The notes: a model not told the origin generated them from the sequence alone. Positions 44,225 to 54,704 are shown, counted from the stretch's first letter. The stretch: 64,000 nt of DNA from Erinaceus europaeus (GCF_950295315.1 NC_080179.1:76815303-76879302), one strand, 5' to 3'. A program made the numbers and translations.

Positions 44225-44385
44225 TCAAAGTTCCTGTCTATCTGAGAAATCTGAATCCAAACAGGACGAGATCACCTCACAACTGTGAGAATGGCGCACA
44301 TTAAAAAAGGACAGAAGTAACAAGTGTTGTATAGGAGGTGCTGAAAATGAAACCCTTCTTCAAGTTGGTGGGAGTGTGAATTTTT
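44225..44385 (+). mobile_element. L1 ORF2 fragment
   Basis: 'GACGAGATCACCTCACAACTGTGAGAATGGC' and 'GAAACCCTTCTTCAAGTTGGTGGGAGTGTG' blocks. Immediately followed by L1 sequence in the opposite orientation. Confidence 0.7.
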
Positions 44386-44460
44386 TTCCATAGACTTGTT
44401 GGCCATCTGAATGTCATCTTTACTGGAGAGTCTGTCCAGATTCTTTCCCCATTTCTTTTC

Positions 44461-44761
44461 ATATATATATATATATATTTGTAATTTTATTTATCTTCCC
44501 TTTTGTTGCCCTTGTCTTTTTTTTTTTATTGTTGTTGTAGTTGATGTTGTCGTTGTTGGACAGGACAGAGAGAAATAGAGAGAAGAGGGGAAGACAGAGA
44601 GGAGAAGAGAAAGACAGACACCTGCAGACCTGCTTCACTGCCTGTGAAGCGACTCCCCTGCAGGTGGGGAGCCCGGGGCTCGAACCGGGATCCTCATGCC
44701 GGTCCTTGCGCTTAGCGCCACCTGCGCTTAACCCGCTGCGCTACCGCCTGGCTCCCCCCCC
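44461..44761 (-). mobile_element. ERI-type SINE in L1
   Basis: Reverse copy with an (AT)n-containing tail, bounded by CCCCATTTCTTTTC at 44447-44460 and 44762-44775. Confidence 0.93.
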
Positions 44762-44775
44762 CCCCATTTCTTTTC

Positions 44776-45107
44776 TTTTCTTTCTTTTTTTTTTTTGCCT
44801 CCAGGGTTATTGCTGGGGCTCGGTGCCTGTACTACGAATCACTGCTCCTGGAGGCCATTTTTCCCATTTTGTTGCCCTTGTTGTGCTTGTTATTGTTATC
44901 ATTGCTGTTGTTGTTGGATAGGACCGAGAGAAATGGAAAGAAGAAGACAGAGAGGAGGAAAGATAAAGACACCTGCAGACCTGCTTTACTGCTTGTGAAG
45001 CGCCTCCCCTGCAGGTGGGGAGCTGAGGGTTCCAACCGGGATCCTTATGCCGGTCCCTGTGCTTTGCACCACGTGCGCTTAACCTGCTGCGCCACTGCCC
45101 GGCTCCC
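44776..45107 (-). mobile_element. ERI-type SINE, extended form, at the same target
   Basis: Reverse copy with the 'TTTTGCCTCCAGGGTTATTGCTGGGGCTCGG' extension. It is followed by a third partial copy of the target (TTTCCCCATTTCTT, 45113-45126). Confidence 0.92.
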
Positions 45108-45265
45108 ATCTTTCCCCATTTCTTAAACAGGTTTTTGTTGTTGCTGCTGTACTGCAGGGTCTGAGTTTTGTGAGCTTTTGATGCATTTTGGTTATTAGAT
45201 TTCTGCTGGATGGAGAGCTTTTCTTCTCCGGCTCAGTAGGATGTCTGTTTTTGTTTGTTTTTCCC

Positions 45266-45382
45266 TTCCAGGGTCACTGCTGGGGTACGGTGCACTGTGA
45301 ACTCACCATTCCCTGGTGGCTAATCTCTCTCATTTCTATTTTATTTTTAATAAGACAGAGAGAAATTGAGAGGGGAGGGGAG

Positions 45383-45439
<57 letters not shown>

Positions 45440-45572
45440 GAGATAGACACCTGCGGTCCTGCTTCACAGCTCTTGGAGTCTCCTTACAGCAGGTGGGGAC
45501 TTGGGTCTTGAGTCTGGGTCCTTTTACTTGGTAATGTGTGTGCTCAGGCAGGTGAGCCACCACCCAGCCTCC
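45266..45572 (-). mobile_element. tRNA SINE, extended form, with (TA)n(GA)n
   Basis: 'CCAGGGTCACTGCTGGGG' extension, body 'AAGACAGAGAGAAATTGAGAGG', an internal (TA)n(GA)n at 45386-45439, then 'AGACACCTGCGGTCCTGCTTC' and a 'GAGCCACCACCCAGCC' head. Confidence 0.85.
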
Positions 45573-45724
45573 AGTAGGGTATATATCTTGCTGACGGTTC
45601 ATATTGCAGTACAAGAGATTTTCTGGTTTTCATTTGTTGTTTTTTTTATTGTTGGGCTTAGTCTGAAGACATTTTCAAAGCAGCCATCACGGAGTATTCT
45701 GCCAATGCTCTTTTATACATATAT

Positions 45725-46330
45725 TTTTAAAATTTACTAGTAATTTGCTATTTATTTACAAAATTATAAGATAACAAGTGTATAATTCCATACTTTTCCC
45801 ACCACCAGGGTTCTTTCTGTGTACATATTCTTTCCACCAGAAACTGTAGCAGCATGTTCTTCCAAGATCATAGTTATGAATTAACTATTATTCATGTTAT
45901 TTCTATTTATATAATATTTGCCCACTTTTCCCTATGGTTCTGCCTTTTCTTCCATTCTAAGTCACACCTACTATTTTCTGACTATCGGTCCTTTTCTTTT
46001 GTTTTCTTTTTTCCTTTGGGTCCTGATGGAATTGGATTTCAGAGCCCTCTGGTCATCTTCCTCTATCATTTCTCCACTTCTAGGGGTACGAAATAAAATT
46101 CCTATGGAATGCAGAAGGTAGAAGGTCTGGCGTCTATAATTCCTCCTCCACCTGATCATAGATATTAGAAGGTTGATGCCGATCACTAGCCTGTTTCTAT
46201 CTTTCCCTCGAGGGGTAGGGGTCTGGAGAGGGGAGATTGTGGGACACATTGGGGGGGGGGTATTTGCTCAGGGAGTTCAGGATGAAACTGCAGGAGCAGT
46301 CTTCTACGTATTTTTATGGACACTCCGCCA
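45725..46330 (-). mobile_element. Retroposon, long subfamily, reversed
   Basis: Reverse of 55960-56296: 'TAATTCCATACTTTTCCCACCACCAGGG', 'GGTCCTGATGGAATTGGATTTCAGAGCCCTCTGGTCATC', 'TGATCATAGATATTAGAAGG'. It retains the roughly 200-bp segment that the short subfamily lacks. Confidence 0.75.
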
Positions 46331-46394
46331 AAATTGAGTGAAATAATTTGATACTGAAGCAAGAGTACTGACAAGGTTTTGTTGTCCTTTCCAA

Positions 46395-46530
46395 TATCTG
46401 TCAGTTACTAGCAATTCTGTGACCTGAAACAATTTACACCTCCTGATTCACCATTTTTATACCTATACAATGTGAATTATTATCCTCAATTTTCTTAAAG
46501 TCCTGGATGCTTATAAAGATGACACAAAAT
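46395..46530 (+). mobile_element. Possible MIR fragment
   Basis: 'AGCAATTCTGTGACCTGAAACAATTTACACCTC' and 'TTTATACCTATACAATGTGAATTATTAT' follow the MIR pattern. Weak. Confidence 0.4.
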
Positions 46531-47110
46531 TATATATATATAGTGTTTGAAAAAGAGTGCAAAGCATTTTTCTTTCTATTGCCTATAAATTCTCTAGATT
46601 TCTCCTTCATTTATCACTTTCTTTTGCCAGTTTATTTCTAGGAATAACAGAAATCATAATGGGGAAGGCTCAGAAGACTTAGTCCCAGAGGAATAAGATA
46701 GGGGTCGATTTTCTTACTAGGTCATGCGTTTCTGTTTGCTTCTAAAGAACAAGATAACCCTCTGATGATGAGACTAGGTGGAAAGGTCACCACAAATAAT
46801 TCAGACATCATGTAGGATAGTTGAGCTTTCAAGTATAGATGGGGGTTTCATCGGGTGTCTGTAGGCGGTGGTCATGTGGATTCCACCCAAAGATTAATTC
46901 TTGAGTGTAAGGAAGAGATGAGCTTGTCCATTTCCATGACCGCTATTCTTTATTAATTTTCATCCTTCAGTAAGCCTTCATGTACGAATAAAAATGATGC
47001 ACACACATATATGAGGAACTATTCAAAACCAAACACTCCCACATTGCATGCTGAGATATGTTGAGCCCAGACTACCATAACTTGGGCTGATCTTTTGTCA
47101 TAAAAAAATT
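46531..47110. other. Intronic sequence, nothing recognised
   Basis: No splice-flanked frame. Confidence 0.4.
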
Positions 47111-47111
47111 G

Positions 47112-47245
47112 ATGGAGGGACCCATCAGATGGCCTAGTGGATAGTGTTTGAATCACAAAGACCCAAGTTTAAAACTTAGCATCCCATGTGCCAGAGTAAT
47201 GCTCTTTCTTACTCTTACTTTTGCTCTTTCTCAGCTAGAAATTAA
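47112..47245 (+). mobile_element. Short tRNA SINE
   Basis: 'CAGATGGCCTAGTGGATAGTG', 'AAGTTTAAAACTTAGCATCCCATGTGCCAGAGTAATG', CT body. Confidence 0.65.
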
Positions 47246-47634
47246 ATCATTGCAGTAACAAAGATCCAGGAAAAGATTGACATTTTAAGATCAATTTCAA
47301 CAGGCATGGAAAACAAGAAAGGAAATTAAACTCAAATCCTCAAAGGCATTTCTTCAACTGAACTTTCATGGCACTTGTTTCTCTTTTACAGTGTAGGCTA
47401 CGACCTAAGCCTTACACGCGATTTCTAGAGAGAGGCAAAACAAGCAAGCAGGAGAGCAGAGGCATGGAGCAGAACAAGACCGGGGCGGGGATGGGGGCTT
47501 AAGCCGATGTCCCTTCGCTCGCGGATCCTTAGACGGCAGAGCCCTGGAAATCTCTACCCAGCAGTATCTTTTTCTGAGGACATGGAGGCGGGGGGTGGTC
47601 TAAGGATACAGATTCACGGATACAATGGTCTTAC

Positions 47635-47715
47635 CTTGACGGTAGCCAGGACCACCTCCACTATGGAGCACTGTCTTGGTGTTAGTCCTCTGGCATTCTC
47701 ACCAGTCATGTGCTC
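47635..47715 (-). CDS. UNC13C: UNC13C exon (MUN region), third of four
   Basis: Internal exon of 81 bp, 27 codons, phase 0/0. The acceptor is GTTTTGTTTCCAG just above 47715 and the donor is GTAAGA at 47629-47634. The peptide starts [16 protein letters not shown] and ends EVVLATVK. Munc13 paralogues have the same frame: UNC13A and UNC13B read roughly LTPKQC followed by ALDTIK. The R-G-L-T-P-R-Q-C and V-V-L-A-T-V-K versions fit UNC13C better. The paralogue comparison is from memory, so UNC13C rather than A or B is an inference. The intron just downstream (47440-47630) is unusually GC-rich and CpG-containing. Confidence 0.92.
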
Positions 47716-47809
47716 CTGGAAACAAAACGAACATGGCTTATAACATAACTAGCTAGTTGATTTAATGATTTTTTTCTTTTCTTTAAAGAGTTTTTTTTCT
47801 TGCCATGCA

Positions 47810-48035
47810 GGCTTTTTTTAAAAAAAATTACCTTTATTAATTTATTGGATAGAGACAGCCAGAAACTGAGAGGGTAGGGGGTGATAAGGAGGGAGACAGA
47901 CACTTGCATCACTCACTACCCCACCACTTGTGAAGCTACCCCCCTGCAGGTGGCGACTGGGGCTTCTAACCTGGGTCCTTGCACATTGTGACTTACGACG
48001 TATTCAACAGGCGTACTGCCACCCAGACCCTGGAG
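47810..48035 (-). mobile_element. tRNA SINE, reversed
   Basis: 'TTACCTTTATTAATTTATTGGATAGAGACAGCCAGAAACTGAGAGGG', 'GGGGCTTCTAACCTGGGTCC' and a 'GGCGTACTGCCACCCAGACCC' head. It lies 95 bp upstream of the third UNC13C exon's acceptor. Confidence 0.85.
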
Positions 48036-48238
48036 ATTATTTTCAAACAAAATTTAGCTACTCTCCATATATCAACATTTTCTATTTGAAATATACTCTT
48101 CCTACAGACACATTTTAGATGACCATTTTGCCTGATTTTTACTTAGAGTAGCACTTTGACAAACAAGTAGTTTTATTTTTCCCCTGCAAGTTAATGTTTG
48201 AGCAAAAGAGAAAAGCACTGAAAGTAAGTGTCACAGTG

Positions 48239-48618
48239 TGTTGGTCTGCTTCTAATTCTGCTTCTAGAAACCCCTTCTCTTTCATTTGGTTTAATCCCCC
48301 CTGCTGAACACTATTCTATTTACATAACTAAGCACCGTCCTGCCTGCAGGGCACTGGTTTCATCCCCACTGGTTCACGATGTCATTTTGCCCCGCCCCCT
48401 CTTATAGTCACCCTGATCTGCACCAGTCACTTTTCGCTCCACCCTCTCTGCGTCACATCCTGTTTCCGCCCTACTTGGCGAGTATATATAGGATTGTGTT
48501 TTTAGTTTAGTTTAGTTTTTAGTTTAGTTTTAGCTTAGTTTGGCTTAGATTATGCTGCGTCCAGCATGAATAAAGAGATACTGTGTACAACCCAGCCATG
48601 AGTCCCTGGTTGTCTGAC
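48239..48618 (+). mobile_element. LTR (ERV2-like), 3'-truncated
   Basis: TGTTGGTCTGCTTCTAATTCTGC start, the 'GCACTGGTTTCATCCCCACTGGTTC' block, a GAGTATATATAGGATTG promoter box, (TTTAG)n, GAATAAAGAGATAC and 'CAGCCATGAGTCCCTGGTTGTCTG'. Ends inside R/U5. Confidence 0.85.
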
Positions 48619-48735
48619 AAGAGTGCCGGGCTAGCTTCGCGGGTGGGAGAGAGAGATGACCAGAGACTCATGGCTGAGCTGGGAAGCAGTATCTCTTTAT
48701 TCATGTGGAATGCAGTGCAATCTAAGCCATCTCCA
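48619..48735 (-). mobile_element. LTR 3' part, inverted
   Basis: 'GCCGGGCTAGCTTCGCGGGTGGG...GAGATGACCAGAGACTCATGGCTGAGCTGGGAAGCAGTATCTCTTTATTCATG' is the reverse of the R/U5 part of the same LTR family, facing the copy at its left. Confidence 0.85.
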
Positions 48736-48799
48736 AAAATGGAGATACTATATACTAATTACTAAGCAATACCGCTTCATGCATTTCACAAGAGCACAG

Positions 48800-49455
48800 A
48801 AGACACTGAACTGAAAGAACATATGAACCCTGATGTTCTCAGAAGCATTACTCACAATAACCAAAATGTGGAATCAACTTTTCCTGAAAACATTACGAAT
48901 CAGCCTACTGTAAAACCCAGCAATTCTTATTTTAGGAGTCTGTCCCAAGAACAGAGAAACACCTATTTGAAAAGATCTATGCAGACCTATGTTTATGGTG
49001 ATGCTTAATTATAGCCAAATCTGGAAATAAGCTCAGCGTTCAACAACAGATGAATGGTTAAAGAGTTGCGTCATAGACACACAGCGGAATACTATATAGC
49101 TGTAAGAAATGGTAGCACATTCCATTGTTACAACACAGAAGGAACTAGAGGGAATAATGTGAAGGAAGATCAGCCAGACGGGTACCAAAGTGATCTCACT
49201 CACTGATGGGTTTTAAGAAACAGAGCAAAGAACAATGCAGGGTGAATCTCCAACGGTGTATAGTCTGTCAAGCTGATTTGGGGACTCAAATGGGGGAACA
49301 GGAAGGCTACTAAGGGGAGGTAAGAGAGCTAAGTCTCTAGGTAGAATAAGATGATGGTTTGGCTGAGCTTAAGATGCACTAATACATGTGTGTGGGAAAG
49401 ATGAGGCAACAAAATCCCGCACGTCAACATTTCTTTAGTAAAGTGATATTAGAAT
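48800..49455 (+). mobile_element. L1 ORF2 end fragments
   Basis: Blocks 'TTACTCACAATAACCAAAATGTGGAATCAAC', 'ATTATAGCCAAATCTGGAAATAAGC', 'ACAGCGGAATACTATATAGCTGTAAG' and 'CAAAGTGATCTCACTCACTGATGGG'. The first block duplicates part of the second, so there are at least two overlapping pieces. Confidence 0.7.
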
Positions 49456-49579
49456 TAAAAAAAAAATAGAATCAAGCTAGAGGCCTACTGACATGACGTA
49501 TATTCAATAGAACACTGTTGCCCCCTCAAAAAAAAAGAAAACAAGAATGCTGATGTCTTATTAAAATACATAAAACAGT

Positions 49580-49800
49580 GTCTTCTGGGACCAGATAGAT
49601 GGAATTTGCTGTAATTATGCTAAGTGAAACATGTCAGGAAGTTATAGACAATTCCTGGATGGTTTCACTAGCTTGTGGAAGCAAACAAATTGACAAAATT
49701 AAAATATAAAACTAACTCAGGCTACTAGTGGTTACAGGATGGGTGGAGGAAATAAAGTGGGAGGGAGGAATGGATAGAGTGAGTGTGTGTGTGTGTGTGT

Positions 49801-49845
<45 letters not shown>

Positions 49846-49925
49846 CACACCCTGTAATGATACTAGAACTCTGGTATTATTCTAAATGACTAAAATGTTG
49901 CTCAGAGTTAATAAAAACAATGTCT
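49580..49925 (+). mobile_element. L1 3' fragment with (GT)n
   Basis: 'GGGACCAGATAGATGGAATTTGCTGTAATTATGCTAAGTGAAACATGTCAGG' is an L1 ORF2 end; the tail side contains the GT array at 49784-49841. Confidence 0.6.
49784..49852. repeat. (GT)n(GC)n microsatellite
   Basis: About 58 bp of GT with one GA break, ending GCGCGCGCACAC. Confidence 0.95.
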
Positions 49926-50147
49926 GCCTCATGGAAAACATAATTATTGATAGATATTATAATGTTATATTAGAAATTATATGTTTAATCACCTAGATCT
50001 ATAATTTTAAATACAATTATTTCCAGAAATAGTTTTCTAAAATTGCACACTAACTCATTCAAATAAGAGAGCCTCTGAAAATGGTTAGCAATGAGTTCTT
50101 GCCCACTGGATAACTGTTCCTACAAGATTCTGAGTTCAAAGGGTGTT

Positions 50148-50342
50148 AGCAGAGCCAGGTGGTGGTGGACTTGGTTGAACAGAGATATTACAATGTACAA
50201 GGACCCTCGTTCAAATCCTGACCCCCACATGCAAGATAGGAAGCTTCACAAATGCTGTAGGCATAACTCTTTCTCTCTTTCCCTTCACTCTCAATTTCTC
50301 TCTGTCTCTATCCAAAATAAATGAAATAAAACTATTTTTAAA
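50148..50342 (+). mobile_element. tRNA SINE, GGGGCCAGG type
   Basis: 'AGAGCCAGGTGGTGGTGGACTTGGTTG', 'GTTCAAATCCTGACCCCC', CT body, 'CCAAAATAAATGAAATAAAA'. Confidence 0.8.
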
Positions 50343-50643
50343 AAGTCTCAAAAGATGTTAGCTACAGAGACAACAGTATGGCAGGCTTGTTACTGCAGTG
50401 AATCAGACAAGGGGAGAGGGGGGCTGGGACATGGTGATAGGATTCTCTAACATTGTTTGGGTTTCTAAACAAACAGTGATGGAAACCTGAGTTACCCTGG
50501 GGCCGGCCGTACCATTTCATAAAGCAGTAAGTCCCTGTTTTGTTCATGTTGGTCTGGCTTTCCATCACTTGAAACTGCAAGTGCTCTTGTTGATTTACCA
50601 TTCAGCTCAAGTGGGTAAAAGTGGAGGCTATGGTGTCTGATTC

Positions 50644-50954
50644 CTTTTTTTTTTTTTTAGTTTTTTTAAAAAATATTTTATTTTAATTTTTTATTCCCTT
50701 TTGTTGCCCTTGTTTTATTGTTGTAGTTATTATTGTTGTTATCGTCGTTGTTGGATAGGACAGAGAGAAATGGAGAGAGGAGGGGAAGACAGAGAGGAGG
50801 AGAGAAAGACAGACACCTGCAGACCTGCTTCACCGCCTGTGAAGCGACTCCCCTGCAGGTGGGGAGCCGGGGGGCTCGAACCGGGATCCTTACGCCGGTC
50901 CTTGTGCTTTGCGCCACCTGCGCTTAACCTGCTGCGCTACAGCCCGACTCCCTT
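50644..50954 (-). mobile_element. Full-length ERI-type SINE
   Basis: Reverse copy with target duplication TGTCTGATTC at 50634-50643 and 50955-50964. Confidence 0.95.
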
Positions 50955-50964
50955 TGTCTGATTC

Positions 50965-51520
50965 TTTATATCTGAAGCTAGATGTGTGGCCGCAGCCGTT
51001 TCTTTTTTTGTAATGAAAACCTGTGTTATTTCCCCTGAACTGCATTATATGATAAAGCTGTGCATGGTATAGATCTGTATTTCAAAGTAGGGACTTAAAC
51101 ATCCCAGAGAATTAATAAGAGAAAAGAAAAATGAGATATTGATCTAACATTCCAAACCATAGATTCCCAATGGTATCTCCCTCCCATGTCCTTTCCCAAC
51201 CATTCACAGCACTGAACACCCATGGGAAATACTTTGCATGGCAGTTTTACTCTCTGGGTGGGTCATTAGGTTTTAATTTTTTTCCCCGTGAATAATGAAC
51301 AGAAAGAAGAAATGCAGGTAATAACATAGGAAACTGACATCAGAGGACACCTACTTGGTCCCAAGTGAGGAAGAATTCTGTTAGATGGATATTCTTACCC
51401 CGTGTTATAGACACAAGACACTCCACTCTGAACAACCCCCTGGAGGAGACAGCCCAGCTCCTTCTGGAGATGGGAGACATTAACTAATGTAGCCTTACAG
51501 CATTGCTATAAATCAAGAGT
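50965..51520. other. Intronic sequence, nothing recognised
   Basis: No exon, RNA or clear repeat seen. Confidence 0.4.
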
Positions 51521-51521
51521 G

Positions 51522-51795
51522 ATGGGAGTCGGATGGTAGCACAGCGGGTTAAGTGCATGTGGCGCAAAGCGTGAGTACTGACATAAGGATCCCGGTTCGA
51601 GCCCCCGGCTCCCCACCTGCAGGGGAGTCGCCTCACAGGCGGTGAAGCAGGTCTGCAGGTGTCTGTCTTTTTCTCCCCCTTTGTCTTTCCCATATCTCTC
51701 CATTTCTCTCTGTCCTATGCAACAACAACGACATCAATAATAATTACTACAACATTAAAACAAGGGCAACAAAAGGGAATAAATAAATATATATA
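51522..51795 (+). mobile_element. Full-length ERI-type SINE
   Basis: 'GGGAGTCGGATGGTAGCACAGCGGGTTAAGTGC' to an AATAAATAAATATATATA tail; AAGTGAT-like flanks. Confidence 0.93.
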
Positions 51796-51919
51796 AAAGT
51801 GATTTTTTTCATTTTACAAATACAAGTGTAGATTAGAAAAGCTAAATTCTTTGGCCATCATCATTTAGTTGGAAGCAGTTGAGGTAGAATTTGAATTAAG
51901 ATCAGAAAAAATACCTCAC

Positions 51920-52338
51920 TTGGATAGTTTGCTGCCTCATTGTGTGTGTGACCCAGGTTCGAGCCCAAACCCTACCATGCTGAAGGAAGCTTTGGTACTG
52001 TGGTGTCTTGGATTCTCTCTGCCTTCTCTGTCTCTCTAAAAAAAGAATATATGAACTATAATAAACTCTATCTGAAACCCATGTCCAAGTCGTGCTGCAT
52101 TCTAATATTTAGAACTAGAAGAAATACAACGTAGGTAAACTTGGGGACACACTGTGTTAAGTGAATCATTTGTAGACGGATGGACAATATGTCTTTGAAC
52201 CAATTAACTTCTTATACCTCTAGGGAGAGAGAGGGAGAAAATGTCAGAGCATCACTTTGGCACATATGACACCATGGATCGGACTCAGGACCTCAGGCTT
52301 GAGGGTCCAATGCTCTGTCCACTATACCACCCAGCAGG
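51920..52338. mobile_element. Two old tRNA SINEs, opposite orientation
   Basis: Plus: 51920-52050 ('GACCCAGGTTCGAGCCC...GGAAGCTTTGGTACTGTGGTGTC'). Minus: 52212-52338 ('GGCACATATGACACCATGGATCGGACTCAGGACCTCAGGCTTGAGGGTCC...CTATACCACCCAGC'). Confidence 0.6.
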
Positions 52339-52484
52339 CTGGGGTCATCCTTGAAGCAGAGTGTGACATTACAGCTTCTCAGCACCAAGACGCTCCACTC
52401 CATGCTGCTTGGCATGCGGTGAGTTGCCTCAGCTTCAGCTAGGGCATGAATTACACAGACAACCAACAATTCATGGGTTATTAC

Positions 52485-52541
52485 CTTTAATTTGGATAAT
52501 TGTCCAAGATCTTTAGCTGCAATAAATATCATCTGGGGTCC
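52485..52541 (-). CDS. UNC13C: UNC13C exon (MUN region), second of four
   Basis: Short 57-bp internal exon, exactly 19 codons, phase 0 at both ends. The acceptor is a TATTTCTAG tract directly above 52541 and the donor is GTAATA at 52479-52484. It encodes GPQMIFIAAKDLGQLSKLK, which directly continues the LPPLTDQT end of the upstream exon, as in Munc13 proteins. The intron to the upstream exon (52542-56576, about 4.0 kb) holds old SINEs, a tRNA-Cys-like fragment and one long retroposon copy. The donor is weaker than the GTAAGT sites of the neighbouring exons, but nothing in frame suggests a pseudogene. Confidence 0.92.
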
Positions 52542-52929
52542 CTAGAAATACATAGAAAAAAAAGAGAGAGAATTTTCAGTCTCGAATCCTTCAGTAATAG
52601 TCACAGTAGAGAAGTGGTTAGCAGGTGAATCTGCTTTAGTGTTATCATCACATTTACAGCGTTTATACCTGATGGCCTTGATTTGTCTACGCTGAGTTTG
52701 TGTCCAGTATATCAGGCACTGCTAGCAAAGCAGCTTTCATTAAAAGCATCTTGCATCTGAAAGGACTAAGTCTGAACCACTGAGTGGTTCACTGCAGCTA
52801 CTGTAGTCAGTGCGATGCAGTATGTGGTTCAGATCAGTGACTTTACATTTTGACTCATTCATTTTGCTATAGGCATCTCCTTCACTGCAATCCTTCTCCT
52901 CCAAATAAATCATGGTCGAGGTGTCAAGA

Positions 52930-53060
52930 AGAAAAGTTCACTCGGACAGTGCACAGCTTTGCTGTGTGTGTGATCCACTTTTAAACCTGGACTTGAGTGT
53001 TTTGAAAGAAGCCTCGGTGCCGTGGACTCTCTCACTGTCTCTATTAAAAATCATAGCAAA
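52930..53060 (+). mobile_element. Old tRNA SINE
   Basis: 'TGTGTGATCCACTTTTAAACCTGG...GAAGCCTCGGTGCCGTGGACTCTCTCACTGTCTC' matches the 51920 family. Confidence 0.45.
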
Positions 53061-53357
53061 ATTTCAAAAGGCAGATCAGAAGAAGGCCGAATTGCTTCTC
53101 CTAAAATGTTGTAAGTGCTATTAGAGATTTCTCTTCTTAATTTCTCCCTTCTCCAGACAGTTTTTTTTTTTTTAGGATCTCAAGAATCTAGGTAAAGTTT
53201 GAAAAATATTGGAATAAACATCTAATGCTCTACTAGGATAAAAAAAGAGTTATATCTGTTTTTAAAGGTGAAAAAACATATGAAAATTTACTGTTCAATA
53301 GTAACCTAGAATATTTTCACAGTAAAAAATAAAAATGACTAAAAAAATGACTATTCT

Positions 53358-53484
53358 CCATTTTTTAAAAATCAGGAGCACTGCTCAGTTCTGGTTTATG
53401 GTGGTGTTGGGGATTAAAAATGGGGCTGTCGGCCCTTCAGGCATGAAACTGTTTTTGCATGACCATTATGCTATCTCTTTAGCC
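53358..53484 (-). mobile_element. tRNA SINE, reversed
   Basis: 'GAGCACTGCTCAGTTCTGGTTTATGGTGGTG...CCTTCAGGCATGAAAC' and 'ATGACCATTATGCTATCTC'. Confidence 0.75.
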
Positions 53485-53584
53485 TTATGCTCCAAATTTC
53501 AGTGGAATTATATCTACTTGAGATGGTTCATGACAACAGCAACTCAGTCTAGTTTTGATAATATTTTGCACTCGACACCCATCA

Positions 53585-53860
53585 CATTATTATTATTCAA
53601 AATACTGCACAGCTCTGGCTTAACGGTGGAGCAGGGGATTGCACCTGGGACGTCAGCGCCTCAGAAGATAGTCTTTTGTATAGCTGTTCTGCTATCCCCT
53701 TCATCACATCACTTCCATGTATGAACCTCAGCTTGCATAGCGCAACACTTTACCATGTGTTTGAGCCACCTTCACACTGAGGGCAGCGCCAGCTGTGCAG
53801 CTTCTTTCATACACTCTCTCCCTCACTCTGTATCTCTGTCTCTGTCTGAAAAAAGTCAAC
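53585..53860. mobile_element. Two tRNA SINE fragments
   Basis: Minus 53585-53712 ('CTGCACAGCTCTGGCTTAACGG...GCACCTGGGACGTCAGCGCC'), then plus 53725-53860 ('GCATAGCGCAACACTTTACCATGTGTTTGAGCC...CTGTCTCTGTCTGAAAAAAG'). Confidence 0.55.
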
Positions 53861-54286
53861 CCAGGAAGCTTACTAAAACCAGTGGTCTGCCTCTGGCGAT
53901 CCTAATATACCACAAATAAATCTCCAAGGAAGCACTAGATAGAGTTGTGGGCTGAGACAGAGCCTGAGTGTTGGGTTCTGAGCACAGGGTGGGGGAGCTG
54001 CCCCAGTGAGAGGCAGGCAGGCAGGGAGCATGTCTCTGCAGAACGTCACTGCACTAGTGTGACGCTGCCCCCTACTCCCTCACCCTGCTTTCCCTTTAGG
54101 AAATGAAAATGTCTTTCACTGTCACTCAGCTCAGGGCCCTTTCCTCGTGTGCTGGTTTTCTGGCTCTTCTGTGACACTCAGAGCCTCTCAGCTAGGGAAA
54201 TTCATACATGAGCCCAAACTTCAGGATTATACTGACACCATCCCCCTAGCAGCCAATTACACAACAGCTACCTGCCATCGAAGGCT

Positions 54287-54345
54287 CCAGGAGCGTGGCT
54301 CAGGGGTAGAGCATTTGACTGCAAAGACAGTCATTCTATAATATA
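54287..54345 (+). pseudogene. tRNA-Cys(GCA)-like 5' half
   Basis: The 'GTGGCTCAGGGGTAGAGCATTTGACTGCA' stretch reproduces the acceptor-adjacent, D-arm (A box) and anticodon-arm sequence of tRNA-Cys with a GCA anticodon. The T arm and 3' acceptor are not recognisable. It is not the head of the common SINEs in this window, so it is probably a retroposed tRNA-Cys fragment or the relic of a tRNA-Cys-derived SINE. Confidence 0.6.
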
Positions 54346-54354
54346 ACAGAACAC

Positions 54355-54500
54355 GCAGGCCAGGGAGATAACATAATGGTGATGCTGAAAGACTTTCATG
54401 CCTAAGGCTTTGGGTACCAGGTTCTATCCCCAGTATCAGAGTAAGCCAGAGCTGAGAAATACTCTGGTAATAATAATAATAATAATATAAAACTAAACAT
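54355..54500 (+). mobile_element. tRNA SINE (GGGAGATAACATAATGG type) with (AAT)n
   Basis: 'GGCCAGGGAGATAACATAATGGTGATG', 'TTTCATGCCTAAGGC', 'CAGGTTCTATCCCCAG', 'AGCCAGAGCTGAG.AATACTCTGG', then (AAT)n at 54466-54490. Confidence 0.85.
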
Positions 54501-54673
54501 TAATTTTCTTTTGTAAAGTGTTCCAAGGTACAGAGATGCATGCTTTTGTTGAGCTTAAGCAGTAGTTTTTCTACCCAATGAGTGGTAAGCTATGACTTTG
54601 TTTCATGTCATGCATGCACATTATAATAATTTTATAGCTTGTAAGTTACTACAATTCCCCCCCACACACAAAA

Positions 54674-54704
<31 letters not shown>

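Larger units (their letters stand above)
44386..45712 (-). mobile_element. L1 ORF2 fragment, reversed, carrying three SINEs
   Basis: 'GACTTGTTGGCCATCTGAATGTC', 'TTCTTTCCCCATTTCTT', 'TTTTGGTTATTAGATTTCTGCTGG', 'AGTAGGATGTCTG' and 'TTTCTGGTTTTCATTTGTTGTT...GGCTTAGTCTGAAGACATTTTC' are reversed ORF2 blocks, in pieces 44386-44460, 45108-45265 and 45573-45712. Confidence 0.75.
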
